Assembly: GCA_030603465.1 (NCBI GenBank)
Contig: JAUVXT010000024.1
Coordinates: 1 to 16,274 of the forward strand
Direction: 5' to 3'
Origin: Deltaproteobacteria bacterium
GTDB lineage: Bacteria; Desulfobacterota; Syntrophia; Syntrophales; UBA2210
Length of the DNA: 16,274 nt
A program made the position numbers and the translations under genes. This document shows, piece by piece, positions 7,806 to 13,045 of this stretch (position 1 is the first letter of the stretch; every line of letters starts with the position of its first letter). Under the pieces are notes generated by a model. It had not been told where the DNA came from. It made no database searches and saw nothing but the letters and a program-made list of their open reading frames with translations.

Positions 7806-7904
7806 TTAGATCGTCAACTCCTCCCGCTGTGTGCTTTTGGCCCCGACATCGCTTCGGTTGGGGAGCACTCGGATACCGTTTTTGTCCCTGGGTTCTACTT
7901 TCAT
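7806..7904 (-). CDS. 32-residue small phage protein
   Basis: This micro-gene encodes MKVEPRDKNGIRVLPNRSDV and about 12 more residues. Its ATG has a GGAGG SD and overlaps the upstream stop by ATGA (7901-7904), the junction used across this operon. The initiation region (GGAGGAATAGACCATG) is nearly identical to that of the next gene (GGAGAAATAGACCATG). The protein is basic and polar, with no motif recognised. Confidence 0.5.
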   Translation of the reverse strand: MKVEPRDKNGIRVLPNRSDVGAKSTQREELTI

Positions 7905-8257
7905 GGTCTATTCCTCCACCTATCAAGCAGTCTCCTCCACCACGGCCTCATTGCCTGTTCAAGGGCCTTTCCAGCCTTCCTGATATTAGCGATTCGATTC
8001 GGCTGTCTTGGGAAAAATATCGCTTCCATCAAAACCCCTAGTACTTCTTCTTGAGTTTTTGTCATAATGTCCCCCCTTATCTCAAAAAGGTTTATGTCAT
8101 GCCGGATCGGTTTCGTTTTCTCCCGCCCGGCCCTCTCATCGGCCTTTCTCCGCAGATAATTCAGCGCCACTAAGCCCCGTTGTTCGTTGGTTGGATATCG
8201 GTATCTGTTTATCCTGTTTAGTGCGTCGTCGAGAAAATCAAAAGTGCCTTCTATCAT
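7901..8257 (-). CDS. 118-residue basic phage protein of unknown function
   Basis: The protein has an N-terminal helical part (FDFLDDALNRINRYRYPTNE, then LVALNYLRRKADERAG) and a very basic C-terminus (RPWWRRLLDRWRNRP). An internal ATG at 8065 has its own AAGGGGGG ribosome site about 5 bases upstream, so a 54-residue C-terminal product could also be made. The main start at 8257 has an AAAGGTG SD and overlaps the upstream stop (ATGA). The function is unknown; the Arg/Trp-rich tail could contact nucleic acid or membrane, which is speculation. Confidence 0.65.
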   Translation of the reverse strand: MIEGTFDFLDDALNRINRYRYPTNEQRGLVALNYLRRKADERAGREKTKPIRHDINLFEIRGDIMTKTQEEVLGVLMEAIFFPRQPNRIANIRKAGKALEQAMRPWWRRLLDRWRNRP

Positions 8258-8601
8258 CTCGTCACCTTTGTGTTTTCCTTTATCCAGTCGAGTGCTATCT
8301 TTGCAAGTTTGCCGGTGGTGTCAAGAATGAGGTCAACAGGTATTCCGTAATCAACCTGTCCATCGAGTGTAGATGTTCCGACAAAGCACCACCCTTGAAA
8401 TTCATTCCAATCCTCCCGCTTCTTCATCTCCCGCAGTAGTTGTACCTTGCCTGCATCGGAGGTGAAGTCGGGGTTAGAGTCTACATGTTTACCGCATTTT
8501 CTGCATGGAGGGCATTTATATTGTAGCAGGGCTCCTTCTTGGAGGTCCCACTCATGCCAGCACATCCCCAACGCCTCTGTAAGCTCTTTATTTATGTTCA
8601 T
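8254..8601 (-). CDS. Phage ABA-sandwich-like protein with Cys cluster
   Basis: This 115-residue protein starts NKELTEALGMCWHEW, carries a compact cysteine cluster (C14, C30, C33, C36; CPPCRKCGK) and then NPDFTSDAGKVQLLREMKKR. The last block resembles small phage proteins of the Phage_ABA_S (ABA sandwich) type, which are common in early operons and have no established function. The cysteines suggest a small zinc site. The start has an AAGGAG SD, and the stop overlaps the next gene (ATGA). The family assignment is from pattern memory and moderate. Confidence 0.65.
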   Translation of the reverse strand: MNINKELTEALGMCWHEWDLQEGALLQYKCPPCRKCGKHVDSNPDFTSDAGKVQLLREMKKREDWNEFQGWCFVGTSTLDGQVDYGIPVDLILDTTGKLAKIALDWIKENTKVTR

Positions 8602-8615
8602 TGATCTGCTCCTTT

Positions 8616-8912
8616 TTAAACAGGCGGTATTTCTGTCAACATGTTATTCCAATCAGCTACTGCACGCTCAGTCCAACTTTTGAGTGTCCCGATATCTACA
8701 AAACACAGGTACCAAGGATTTTCAGTCGGAGAATTATACATTTCTAAAGGACTTCCTTGTTTAAATGTTTTATACCAACTTCCATCCCTATATCCCTCAT
8801 TTGCCATCTCACTTTCAACAAAAGACTCCAATGCTTCTCTTGTTTCAGCGCGCGCAACCGGAGCGCTATTTTCTGCATTTGCGGTTACTGGATTTAGGTA
8901 TAACATCCACAT
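8616..8912 (-). CDS. 98-residue phage protein of unknown function
   Basis: The protein begins MWMLYLNPVTANAENSAPVA, then ARAETREALESFVESEMANE, and later DGSWYKTFKQGSPLEMYN and ENPWYLCFVDIGT. The pattern (a modified residue-environment strand, a helix, aromatic strands) recurs in small early proteins of phages but has no assigned role. An AAAGGAGG SD precedes the ATG. It is separated by 14 bases from the next gene in the operon. There is no signal peptide or membrane span. Confidence 0.65.
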   Translation of the reverse strand: MWMLYLNPVTANAENSAPVARAETREALESFVESEMANEGYRDGSWYKTFKQGSPLEMYNSPTENPWYLCFVDIGTLKSWTERAVADWNNMLTEIPPV

Positions 8913-8926
8913 AGCTCACCCTCCTT

Positions 8927-9142
8927 TCAACACCTCGGGCAATCTGGCCCATCCTGCTTACCGTGGATAGGGCAGTCATAGTTTTCTATACCCAAAATAT
9001 CCGCGAGCGTTCCAATAGGAGGGCCAAGTTGCTTTTTCACCAGCTCTGCAACATACTCACGGAAAGGCTTGTACCACTCCTTACCATATAACTTCTTATA
9101 CCGACGAATTGTTTTTCTTCTCTGGGTGTGTGAATAACTCAT
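8927..9142 (-). CDS. 71-residue basic protein with C-terminal zinc-like motif
   Basis: The protein has a very basic N-terminus (SHTQRRKTIRRYKKLYGKEW) and a C-terminal CPIH-x7-CPRC group (C57, H60, C68, C71), which looks like a small zinc site. It could bind nucleic acid, but no family is recognised. An AAAGGAG SD precedes the ATG, and that SD lies immediately 3' of the tRNA-like element at 9159-9268, so RNA processing there could affect its translation. Confidence 0.65.
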   Translation of the reverse strand: MSYSHTQRRKTIRRYKKLYGKEWYKPFREYVAELVKKQLGPPIGTLADILGIENYDCPIHGKQDGPDCPRC

Positions 9143-9158
9143 CTTTTCTCCTTTGTGT

Positions 9159-9268
9159 GACGGGGAGGCAGGATTCGAACCTGTATAGCACGCTCGATCA
9201 AGTTAGCCCGGATATCACGGTATTGCTAATGCCTCGTCGTGTGCGTTCCCAATTACGCCTCTCCCGTC
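9159..9268 (-). tRNA. tRNA-like element 1, type II-like, degenerate or atypical
   Basis: Read on the minus strand, the element fills nearly the whole gap between two genes. It carries the tRNA B-box GGTTCGAATCC (9171-9181), with the TTCGAAT T-loop on a stem of four good pairs plus one A-C mismatch. It also has a D-arm GCGT-AATTGGGA-ACGC and end pairing GACGGGAG with CTCCC-GTC, one C being bulged. The D-arm region resembles tRNA-Leu. However, 58 bases lie between the D- and T-arms and no clean anticodon arm with U33 can be drawn; the best local fold is TTAGC-AATA-CCG pairing with CGG-GCTAA. No CCA is encoded. It may be a decayed tRNA, a tRNA with an insertion, or a tRNA-like RNA. Confidence 0.4.
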
Positions 9269-9271
9269 GTA

Positions 9272-9664
9272 TTAACAACCCCTTATTAAACTATTTTGAA
9301 CAGTAATAACAGCTCTTTGAACTATCTCACTAAATAATCCCTCCACTAACGCAGGAGACACTTTCTTAATCACCTCTTTTATAAATTCTGAAGCCTCACC
9401 ATCTATTCCACAAAGAGGATGCGAGTCAAGCTCCGCTCTGATTGCTACTTCAAACCTCCTGGTTAATTCGTCATGAATGAGACTTTGTAGTGGAGACGGA
9501 ATAGTTTTATTGTAGTGATCTTTGTTAGGTTCTATAAAATTTGCAATCTCCTTTTCAACCATTCCCCTCCAAGCTTCTTCAGGAACCAGATCAATAAAAC
9601 TATCCTTAATTCGATCTGTTATTTTGTCTTTCAGTGTGTTCATTGTTACCATTTCCGTTTCCAT
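9272..9664 (-). CDS. 130-residue helical phage protein of unknown function
   Basis: This soluble, largely helical protein carries LKDKITDRIKDSFIDLVPEE near the start, then EEAWRGMVEKEIANFIEP, LHDELTRRF-like text and LFSEIVQRAVITVQNSLIR at the end. It has no known motif. The AAGGAG SD fits the ATG at 9664, although in-frame ATGs at residues 5 and 8 also exist. The gene lies between the two tRNA-like elements. Its base composition is A+T richer than the recombination genes downstream. The function is unknown. Confidence 0.65.
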   Translation of the reverse strand: METEMVTMNTLKDKITDRIKDSFIDLVPEEAWRGMVEKEIANFIEPNKDHYNKTIPSPLQSLIHDELTRRFEVAIRAELDSHPLCGIDGEASEFIKEVIKKVSPALVEGLFSEIVQRAVITVQNSLIRGC

Positions 9665-9687
9665 AATTCTCTCCTTTTCATATCAAA

Positions 9688-9810
9688 GATGGTAGGCCTG
9701 ATTCTCACAGACACGGTGTTGAATTATGTGGAAGGCCAACTAGCACAAGTGCCGCTTGGATTATATGCGCCCCTCCAACGCAGGTACATTACCGCTGTAC
9801 CGCTACCATC
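9688..9810 (-). ncRNA. tRNA-like element 2 with oversized variable region
   Basis: On the minus strand a cloverleaf can be drawn. It has an 8-bp perfect end stem (GATGGTAG/CTACCATC), one spacer base, and a 5-bp D-like arm (GGTAC-AGCGGTAAT-GTACC). A 5-bp anticodon-like arm (TGCGT-TGGAGGG-GCGCA, one wobble) follows. A 53-base variable region then contains CCAA...TTGG around GCA-CTTG-TGC. Last is a 5-bp T-like arm (GTCTG-TGAGAAT-CAGGC, one wobble) directly joined to the end stem. The T-loop lacks TTC and position 33 is G, so it is not a canonical tRNA. The arm sizes and contiguity argue against chance; function unknown. Confidence 0.35.
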
Positions 9811-9814
9811 AAGA

Positions 9815-9985
9815 TCAATCCTTTATATAATCCTCTATGATCACTTGGGCAACCCCTTCCAACAATTGCACCCGAGAACAGTCTGTGATTACCTTTACAT
9901 GTGGGTGACAATTATCGTTTAGCCATTGAACTAATGGCCTTGATACTGCCTCTAGTTCCTTTCTTTGCTCTTCGGTTAATATCAT
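9815..9985 (-). CDS. 56-residue phage protein, first gene of leftward operon
   Basis: This short gene encodes a protein starting MILTEEQRKELEAVSRPLVQ, followed by WLNDNCHPHVKVITD and ending VAQVIIEDYIKD. The LTxEQRxELExxxRPLxxWLNxxxHPH pattern is familiar from many short phage proteins of unknown function. A strong AAAAGGAG SD lies just upstream of the ATG. It is the first gene after the leftward promoter, about 200 bases from the predicted transcript start, and the tRNA-like element 2 follows 4 bases after its stop. Confidence 0.75.
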   Translation of the reverse strand: MILTEEQRKELEAVSRPLVQWLNDNCHPHVKVITDCSRVQLLEGVAQVIIEDYIKD

Positions 9986-10192
9986 TTTAGTCTCCTTTTA
10001 CTTTTAGTTTACCGCTACCACCAGCCTCGCCAACCCTGCCTACTTTTTAAAGAACCCCTACATACCCTCAGCCATCTTCAAGCGACCTCAACGGTCTCGG
10101 TCTTAGCCTTATCAAAGGCGACCTTCTGTCGGATGACAAGCCCTCTGACCCGGAGATCATGGCGGCGTGGGTTGATTCCTTCATGTGTGACA

Positions 10193-10221
10193 AGCCTACG
10201 CTAATCATACATGCCTGTCAA
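10193..10221 (-). promoter_or_regulatory. Putative leftward early promoter
   Basis: On the minus strand a perfect -35 TTGACA (10221-10216) is followed after 17 bases by TAGGCT (10198-10193), which keeps the three most conserved -10 positions. It points at the leftward operon. One inverted-repeat half-site begins 10 bases upstream of the -35. Strength is uncertain because the -10 is weak. Confidence 0.5.
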
Positions 10222-10230
10222 GTAAAAAAG

Positions 10231-10298
10231 TGAACTGGATGCAAAATATTTATTCTCGGTTGTTCCCGATTTTGCGCTTGACATTTGCACCAAGTTCA
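10231..10298. promoter_or_regulatory. Operator-like inverted repeat pair
   Basis: TGAACTGGATGCAAA at 10231-10245 and its inverted partner TGAACTTGGTGCAAA on the minus strand (10298-10284) match at 13 of 15 positions. Each copy is itself a weak dyad of the form TGnAC-N3-GTnCA. They lie 38 bases apart between the two -35 elements, the place where a lambda-like repressor or Cro would bind. The HTH gene begins 16 bases to the right. Binding is inferred. Confidence 0.55.
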
Positions 10299-10307
10299 TG
10301 TTACCCT
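10278..10307 (+). promoter_or_regulatory. Putative promoter of the HTH gene
   Basis: A perfect TTGACA (10278-10283) is followed after 18 bases by TACCCT (10302-10307), a weak -10. A start about 7 bases later would fall at or near the ATG at 10314, giving a leaderless transcript. The right operator-like half-site fills the start of the spacer, so a bound regulator would block this promoter. Confidence 0.45.
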
Positions 10308-10313
10308 TCTATC

Positions 10314-10487
10314 ATGGAAACCAAAACTGTGAAAACGTATATAAAACGGCTACATAGGAAATATGGTTCCCACGCGAAGGTTGCACGGGTGCTTGGTATT
10401 TCTAAAAGATACGTCATTTACCTCGAAAACGGTGAACGGATGCCAAGCGACCATTTACGCAAGCTGATTAAGATGGTGTTGAAATGA
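10314..10487 (+). CDS. Cro/CI-like HTH (XRE) regulator
   Basis: This is a 57-residue DNA-binding protein consisting of a single XRE-type helix-turn-helix. The core is HAKVARVLGISKRYVIYLENGE at about residues 20-41, the helix-turn-helix being AKVARVLGIS-KRYVIYLENG, followed by RMPSDHLRKLI. The frame extends upstream to a GTG at 10230, but that part crosses the promoter and operator-like sites and has no SD, so the ATG at 10314 is chosen. There is no SD before 10314 either, suggesting leaderless translation as known for lambda cI from PRM. Its size fits a Cro-like protein. It probably binds the inverted repeats upstream. It overlaps the next micro-gene by ATGA. Confidence 0.8.
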   Translation: METKTVKTYIKRLHRKYGSHAKVARVLGISKRYVIYLENGERMPSDHLRKLIKMVLK

Positions 10488-10570
10488 AGATAGATGATTT
10501 CGCAAAAGAAAATAGTAATTTTGCGATAGCCGAATACACCATGAACCGTAAAATAACACAAATACTCTGA
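10484..10570 (+). CDS. 28-residue micro-ORF coupled to HTH gene
   Basis: The ATG overlaps the HTH gene's stop (ATGA) and the frame encodes MKIDDFAKENSNFAIAEYTM plus eight residues. It has no strong SD of its own and would rely on coupling. No family is recognised. The start KIDDFAKENSNFAIAE looks like a truncated helical domain, so it may be a remnant of a longer regulator or a real microprotein. Confidence 0.35.
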   Translation: MKIDDFAKENSNFAIAEYTMNRKITQIL

Positions 10571-10586
10571 GTATTTGACAAACTCA
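10568..10586. promoter_or_regulatory. Operator-like dyad before HNH gene
   Basis: A 19-base imperfect palindrome TGAGTATTTGACAAACTCA (TGAG-ta-TTTG-a-CAAA-CTCA) lies between the HTH micro-ORF and the HNH gene. It contains TTGACA, but no -10 follows at a proper distance. It could be a protein-binding site or a small hairpin; its function is unknown. Confidence 0.3.
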
Positions 10587-10599
10587 ATGGGGGTAAGGG

Positions 10600-10977
10600 G
10601 TGGCAAAGAAGAAACCACTAACAGATAAGAAGCTACTTGAGTATTGGGGATGGGCCGTAAAAGAACGAGCCGGACACAAATGCGAATATCCAGAATGCGA
10701 CGTAAAATACACCCAGTTACACCCTCACCATTTCTATTCCCGGCGGATCGTGCCGATTCGATACAACCTTGACGCAGGGATTTGTTTATGTCCACACCAT
10801 CACACCTTCGGACCATATGCGGCACACCTTGACCCTGATTTCAAGGATATTATAATCGCCAGTGGTGTTCGGACCGAGGAGTGGCTTGAAGACTTGGTGC
10901 GACAGAAAAACGTGATCACCAAGAACACGGCGGCATTTAAGTTGGAATGCTATGAGAAAATGAAGATGTATTTATAA
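10600..10977 (+). CDS. HNH-type nuclease / NinG-like zinc protein
   Basis: This 125-residue protein has an HNH-like fold: a CEYPEC zinc pair (C28, C33), HPHH (41-44), N56 in RYNLDAGICLCPHHH (54-68), and C62/C64 with H66-H68. This matches small phage HNH proteins and recalls lambda NinG/Rap-like structure-specific nucleases. Those enzymes cut branched DNA during recombination or act in packaging. The start is GTG at 10600 behind a GGGGGTAAGG ribosome site. It lies early in the rightward operon, where nin-type genes occur. Nuclease activity is inferred from the motif; the substrate is not known. Confidence 0.8.
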   Translation: MAKKKPLTDKKLLEYWGWAVKERAGHKCEYPECDVKYTQLHPHHFYSRRIVPIRYNLDAGICLCPHHHTFGPYAAHLDPDFKDIIIASGVRTEEWLEDLVRQKNVITKNTAAFKLECYEKMKMYL

Positions 10978-10992
10978 GAAACTGGAGGCAAC

Positions 10993-11316
10993 ATGATCGA
11001 CAAAACCCTGATGCAGAAACTAATCCTGTTCGGCGCAAAGATAGACGATATCTGTAACAAGTGCCATTGCAGCCGCAACACAGTCAGCATTCATAAGCGT
11101 GAAATGAAAGCAAGGGGTATCGAGGTTCCGCGCACACCACGTAAGAATCGTGGCACCAAGTTAGACAAGTTGGGGAAAAGGACCGTAAATTACCTCGACA
11201 CCATAGGTAAGACCCCTGAACTCAAGGCACTGGAAGGTCTAACCAGCGTAGGGGCGAAGACTGGGTGTGAGGAGGCTGGTAGTTTTAGGCCACGCGGTCG
11301 GAGGGTTGCGAAGTGA
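10993..11316 (+). CDS. Small HTH-like protein
   Basis: This is a 107-residue basic protein. Residues about 10-37 (LILFGAKIDDICNKCHCSRN then TVSIHKREMKARG) read as a helix-turn-helix of the homeodomain-like kind: a helix, a KCHCSRNTV turn, a recognition helix. The rest is basic and poorly structured (PRTPRKNRGTKLDKLGKR) and ends in an Arg-rich tail (RPRGRRVAK). A GGAGG SD precedes the ATG. It may be an early regulator or a DNA-binding accessory; there is no family name to give. Confidence 0.65.
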   Translation: MIDKTLMQKLILFGAKIDDICNKCHCSRNTVSIHKREMKARGIEVPRTPRKNRGTKLDKLGKRTVNYLDTIGKTPELKALEGLTSVGAKTGCEEAGSFRPRGRRVAK

Positions 11317-11350
11317 TATACAGAAACTACATATTAGAAAGGAGTATCTG

Positions 11351-11533
11351 ATGGCATGTCACGATACCTTGGAAAAGGTTGCTCAAAACCTTGAGGAACT
11401 CGCAAAAAAAGAAACCGATCTAACAAAGATGCTTGCCTTAAAATATTTAGCATCGGAGGCCTGGAGGGGATTTGAAGAACACCTTTGCTTGACCCGGACG
11501 ATACTCAAAAGGAAAAGCGAATGGACAACCTGA
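11351..11533 (+). CDS. 60-residue helical protein of unknown function
   Basis: The protein starts MACHDTLEKVAQNLEELAKK and continues TDLTKMLALKYLASEAWRGF. It looks like two amphipathic helices, possibly a helical hairpin. The frame can be read back to 11267, but the ATG at 11351 has the only good SD (GAAAGGAG). It overlaps the next micro-gene by 13 bases. The function is unknown. Confidence 0.6.
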   Translation: MACHDTLEKVAQNLEELAKKETDLTKMLALKYLASEAWRGFEEHLCLTRTILKRKSEWTT

Positions 11534-11607
11534 TCAACATCCTCAAGGACAACTCCCCCGTCTGCGATGGATGCTTTCAATGTCCAGGGTGGATATGGAG
11601 AAAATAA
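11521..11607 (+). CDS. 28-residue Cys-rich microprotein
   Basis: The frame encodes MDNLINILKDNSPVCDGCFQ followed by CPGWIWRK. The C-x2-C-x2-C cluster plus Trp residues suggests a tiny metal-binding peptide. An AAGGA ribosome site lies at a good distance from the ATG. It overlaps both neighbours (13 bases each), as is usual in this operon. No known family is recognised. Confidence 0.4.
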   Translation: MDNLINILKDNSPVCDGCFQCPGWIWRK

Positions 11608-11819
11608 CCAAGCTGTACATTCTACTCCTAATCATCCTGATCGTCTCCTGGCTATCCCTGGCACCTATAGAGACATCTCTGATATCAGATTATCCTGATC
11701 GGGGAGCGATTGAGGCGGCTATGAGAAAATGCGGGCCGAATCACAGCTACAGGCTTATGATGGATGATACGTTGCAGGTTAATAGGGGGAATGGATGGGA
11801 GGGGGTTCGATATAAATGA
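11595..11819 (+). CDS. Single-span membrane protein
   Basis: From the ATG at 11595 the protein has 74 residues. A hydrophobic signal-anchor follows MEKITK (YILLLIILIVSWLSLAP, about residues 8-24), then a polar outer part with AAMRKCGPNHSYRLMMDD and GNGWEGVRYK. An earlier in-frame ATG at 11571 has a poorer ribosome site. The topology is probably N-in, with the C-terminal part outside. The role is unknown; early phage membrane proteins sometimes block superinfection, which is only a possibility here. Its stop overlaps the next start by ATGA. Confidence 0.6.
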   Translation: MEKITKLYILLLIILIVSWLSLAPIETSLISDYPDRGAIEAAMRKCGPNHSYRLMMDDTLQVNRGNGWEGVRYK

Positions 11820-12046
11820 AATTATACACAAAAGAAATATCTGAACGCGGCATAGGTCTTAGATTTTCAGCAATCGGGGGGATTAAGAGCAATTACATGA
11901 GACGATCATTATTGCTGATAACGTTTCCCGTAATGTTCACTTTTAACTGCATCGTGGTTCTGTCGGAACTACCGCGGGAGATGTTGGCGAATAACGTACA
12001 ACTAATCCGGTCGATATTCTTGCGATGGAATGAGCTGAAAAAGTAG
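11816..12046 (+). CDS. Small protein with one membrane span
   Basis: This 76-residue protein has a basic N-terminal part (MKLYTKEISERGIGLRFSAI), a hydrophobic segment at about residues 31-49 (SLLLITFPVMFTFNCIVVL), and a charged tail ending FLRWNELKK. It overlaps the previous membrane protein by ATGA, so the two may be made together and could form a pair. No family is recognised and the function is unknown. Confidence 0.5.
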   Translation: MKLYTKEISERGIGLRFSAIGGIKSNYMRRSLLLITFPVMFTFNCIVVLSELPREMLANNVQLIRSIFLRWNELKK

Positions 12047-12051
12047 GATAG

Positions 12052-12927
12052 ATGAAACCATATTACGATGACGGGAGTATCTATAAGCTCCGCATATTGT
12101 CGCTTGGTGCGGGCGTACAGTCCAGTACGATCCTTCTTATGGCCTGCAAGGGCGAATTACCAAAGCCAGATGCCGCCGTATTCGCAGATACAGGGTGGGA
12201 AACCAACGCAACCTATCAGCACCTTGAATGGCTAAAAATAGAAGCCGGAAAGCATGGGATTCCTATTATTGTGGTTGGATTGGGGAATATTAGAGAACAC
12301 AACATAACCGGAGAGATGCGTGGCAAGGCGAACCATGGGCTTTCACTGCCATTTTTTACAGACGCGAACAGCCATGGGATGCTAAGAAGGCAATGCACAT
12401 ACAATTTCAAGATAATTCCGATTAAAAAACAAATCCGCAAGATGTTAGGAGTAAAACCCCGCTATGTAGCACCCAAAGATTGTGTCGAACAGTGGATTGG
12501 AATTTCAACCGATGAAGCACGGCGGATATTTGCAAACAAGCGAGACAGGATGTCGGTGATGAGATTCCCACTGTTAGAATGGAAGCCGATGTCAAGGCTG
12601 GACTGCATGAAGTGGCTACACAATAATTACAATATCATCGTTCCCAAAAGCTCCTGCATCGGATGTCCATATCATTCGCAAAAAGAGTGGCGGAGTTTAA
12701 CGAAAGATGAATTTAAGGATGCTTGTTTTTTTGATGAAGCGATCCGGCGAAAAGGTGGAGTCAGGGGCGATTTGTATTTACATCGGTCTTGCGTGCCACT
12801 TTCAGATGTTGACCTATCCACGCCAGAAGACCGGGGACAGGAAGTTTTTGACTTTATGAAGGACGAGAAGCTGAATTTGTTTGTAAATAATATTTCGATA
12901 CATTCACAAGAAGTATTACCACTATAG
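12052..12927 (+). CDS. PAPS-reductase-like PP-loop ATPase (adenine nucleotide alpha hydrolase fold)
   Basis: This is an ATP-pyrophosphatase/PAPS-reductase-family protein of 291 residues. The PP-loop is SLGAGVQSST (17-26), followed by the VFADTGWE strand-turn (43-50). Conserved cysteines are C115 (RRQCTYNFK), C202 and C205 (SSCIGCPYHS) and C247 (LHRSCVPL). Together they suggest an Fe-S cluster or persulfide chemistry, as in DndC and related sulfur enzymes. Phages often carry this family without known sulfate-assimilation partners, so a role in nucleic-acid modification (DNA phosphorothioation or tRNA thiolation type) is more likely than sulfate reduction. That is inference; no dnd partner is visible. 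The ribosome site is weak (TAGGAT). The C-terminal QEVLPL matches the tail of the downstream methyltransferase. Confidence 0.8.
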   Translation: MKPYYDDGSIYKLRILSLGAGVQSSTILLMACKGELPKPDAAVFADTGWETNATYQHLEWLKIEAGKHGIPIIVVGLGNIREHNITGEMRGKANHGLSLPFFTDANSHGMLRRQCTYNFKIIPIKKQIRKMLGVKPRYVAPKDCVEQWIGISTDEARRIFANKRDRMSVMRFPLLEWKPMSRLDCMKWLHNNYNIIVPKSSCIGCPYHSQKEWRSLTKDEFKDACFFDEAIRRKGGVRGDLYLHRSCVPLSDVDLSTPEDRGQEVFDFMKDEKLNLFVNNISIHSQEVLPL

Positions 12928-12955
12928 GGTAACTATGAAACGGTTCAGAAACCCC

Positions 12956-12983
12956 TTGACAAATTAGAAAATAAGAGGATAAT
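12956..12983 (+). promoter_or_regulatory. Sigma70-type promoter
   Basis: TTGACA (12956-12961), 16 bases, then GATAAT (12978-12983). This is the best promoter match in the window. It starts a new transcript about 12990, upstream of the structured RNA and the replication genes. Confidence 0.7.
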
Positions 12984-13045
12984 GGAAGGCAAGAGGTAAA
13001 TCTATGAGTTATGCTGGAACTCGCGATGCACATTATTTCAAATTT

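Larger units (their letters stand above)
9986..10313. other. Divergent control region without a clear gene
   Basis: This is the gap between the leftward and rightward early operons. It holds two opposed TTGACA promoters and an inverted repeat at its right end. The left 200 bases (9986-10190) would be the untranslated leader of the leftward transcript. A plus-strand frame open from 10051 to the TGA at 10231-10233 (60 codons, no usable start or SD) reads like real protein text, for example DPEIMAAWVDSF, and may be a gene remnant. The 11-mer TACCGCTACCA occurs near 10011 and again near 9798. Confidence 0.6.

Noticed and set aside
9515..9922. A 135-codon plus-strand frame opposite the leftward genes
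   Set aside because: It is a shadow of the minus-strand genes and tRNA-like element, with no ribosome site and low-quality protein text.
9700..10025. Direct 11-mer TACCGCTACCA near 9798 and near 10011
   Set aside because: It is too short to claim an insertion or recombination site. One copy is part of the end stem of tRNA-like element 2, and no other sign of mobility is present.
10575..10600. TTGACA as a promoter for the HNH gene
   Set aside because: No -10 lies 15-19 bases downstream. The hexamer is part of a palindrome.
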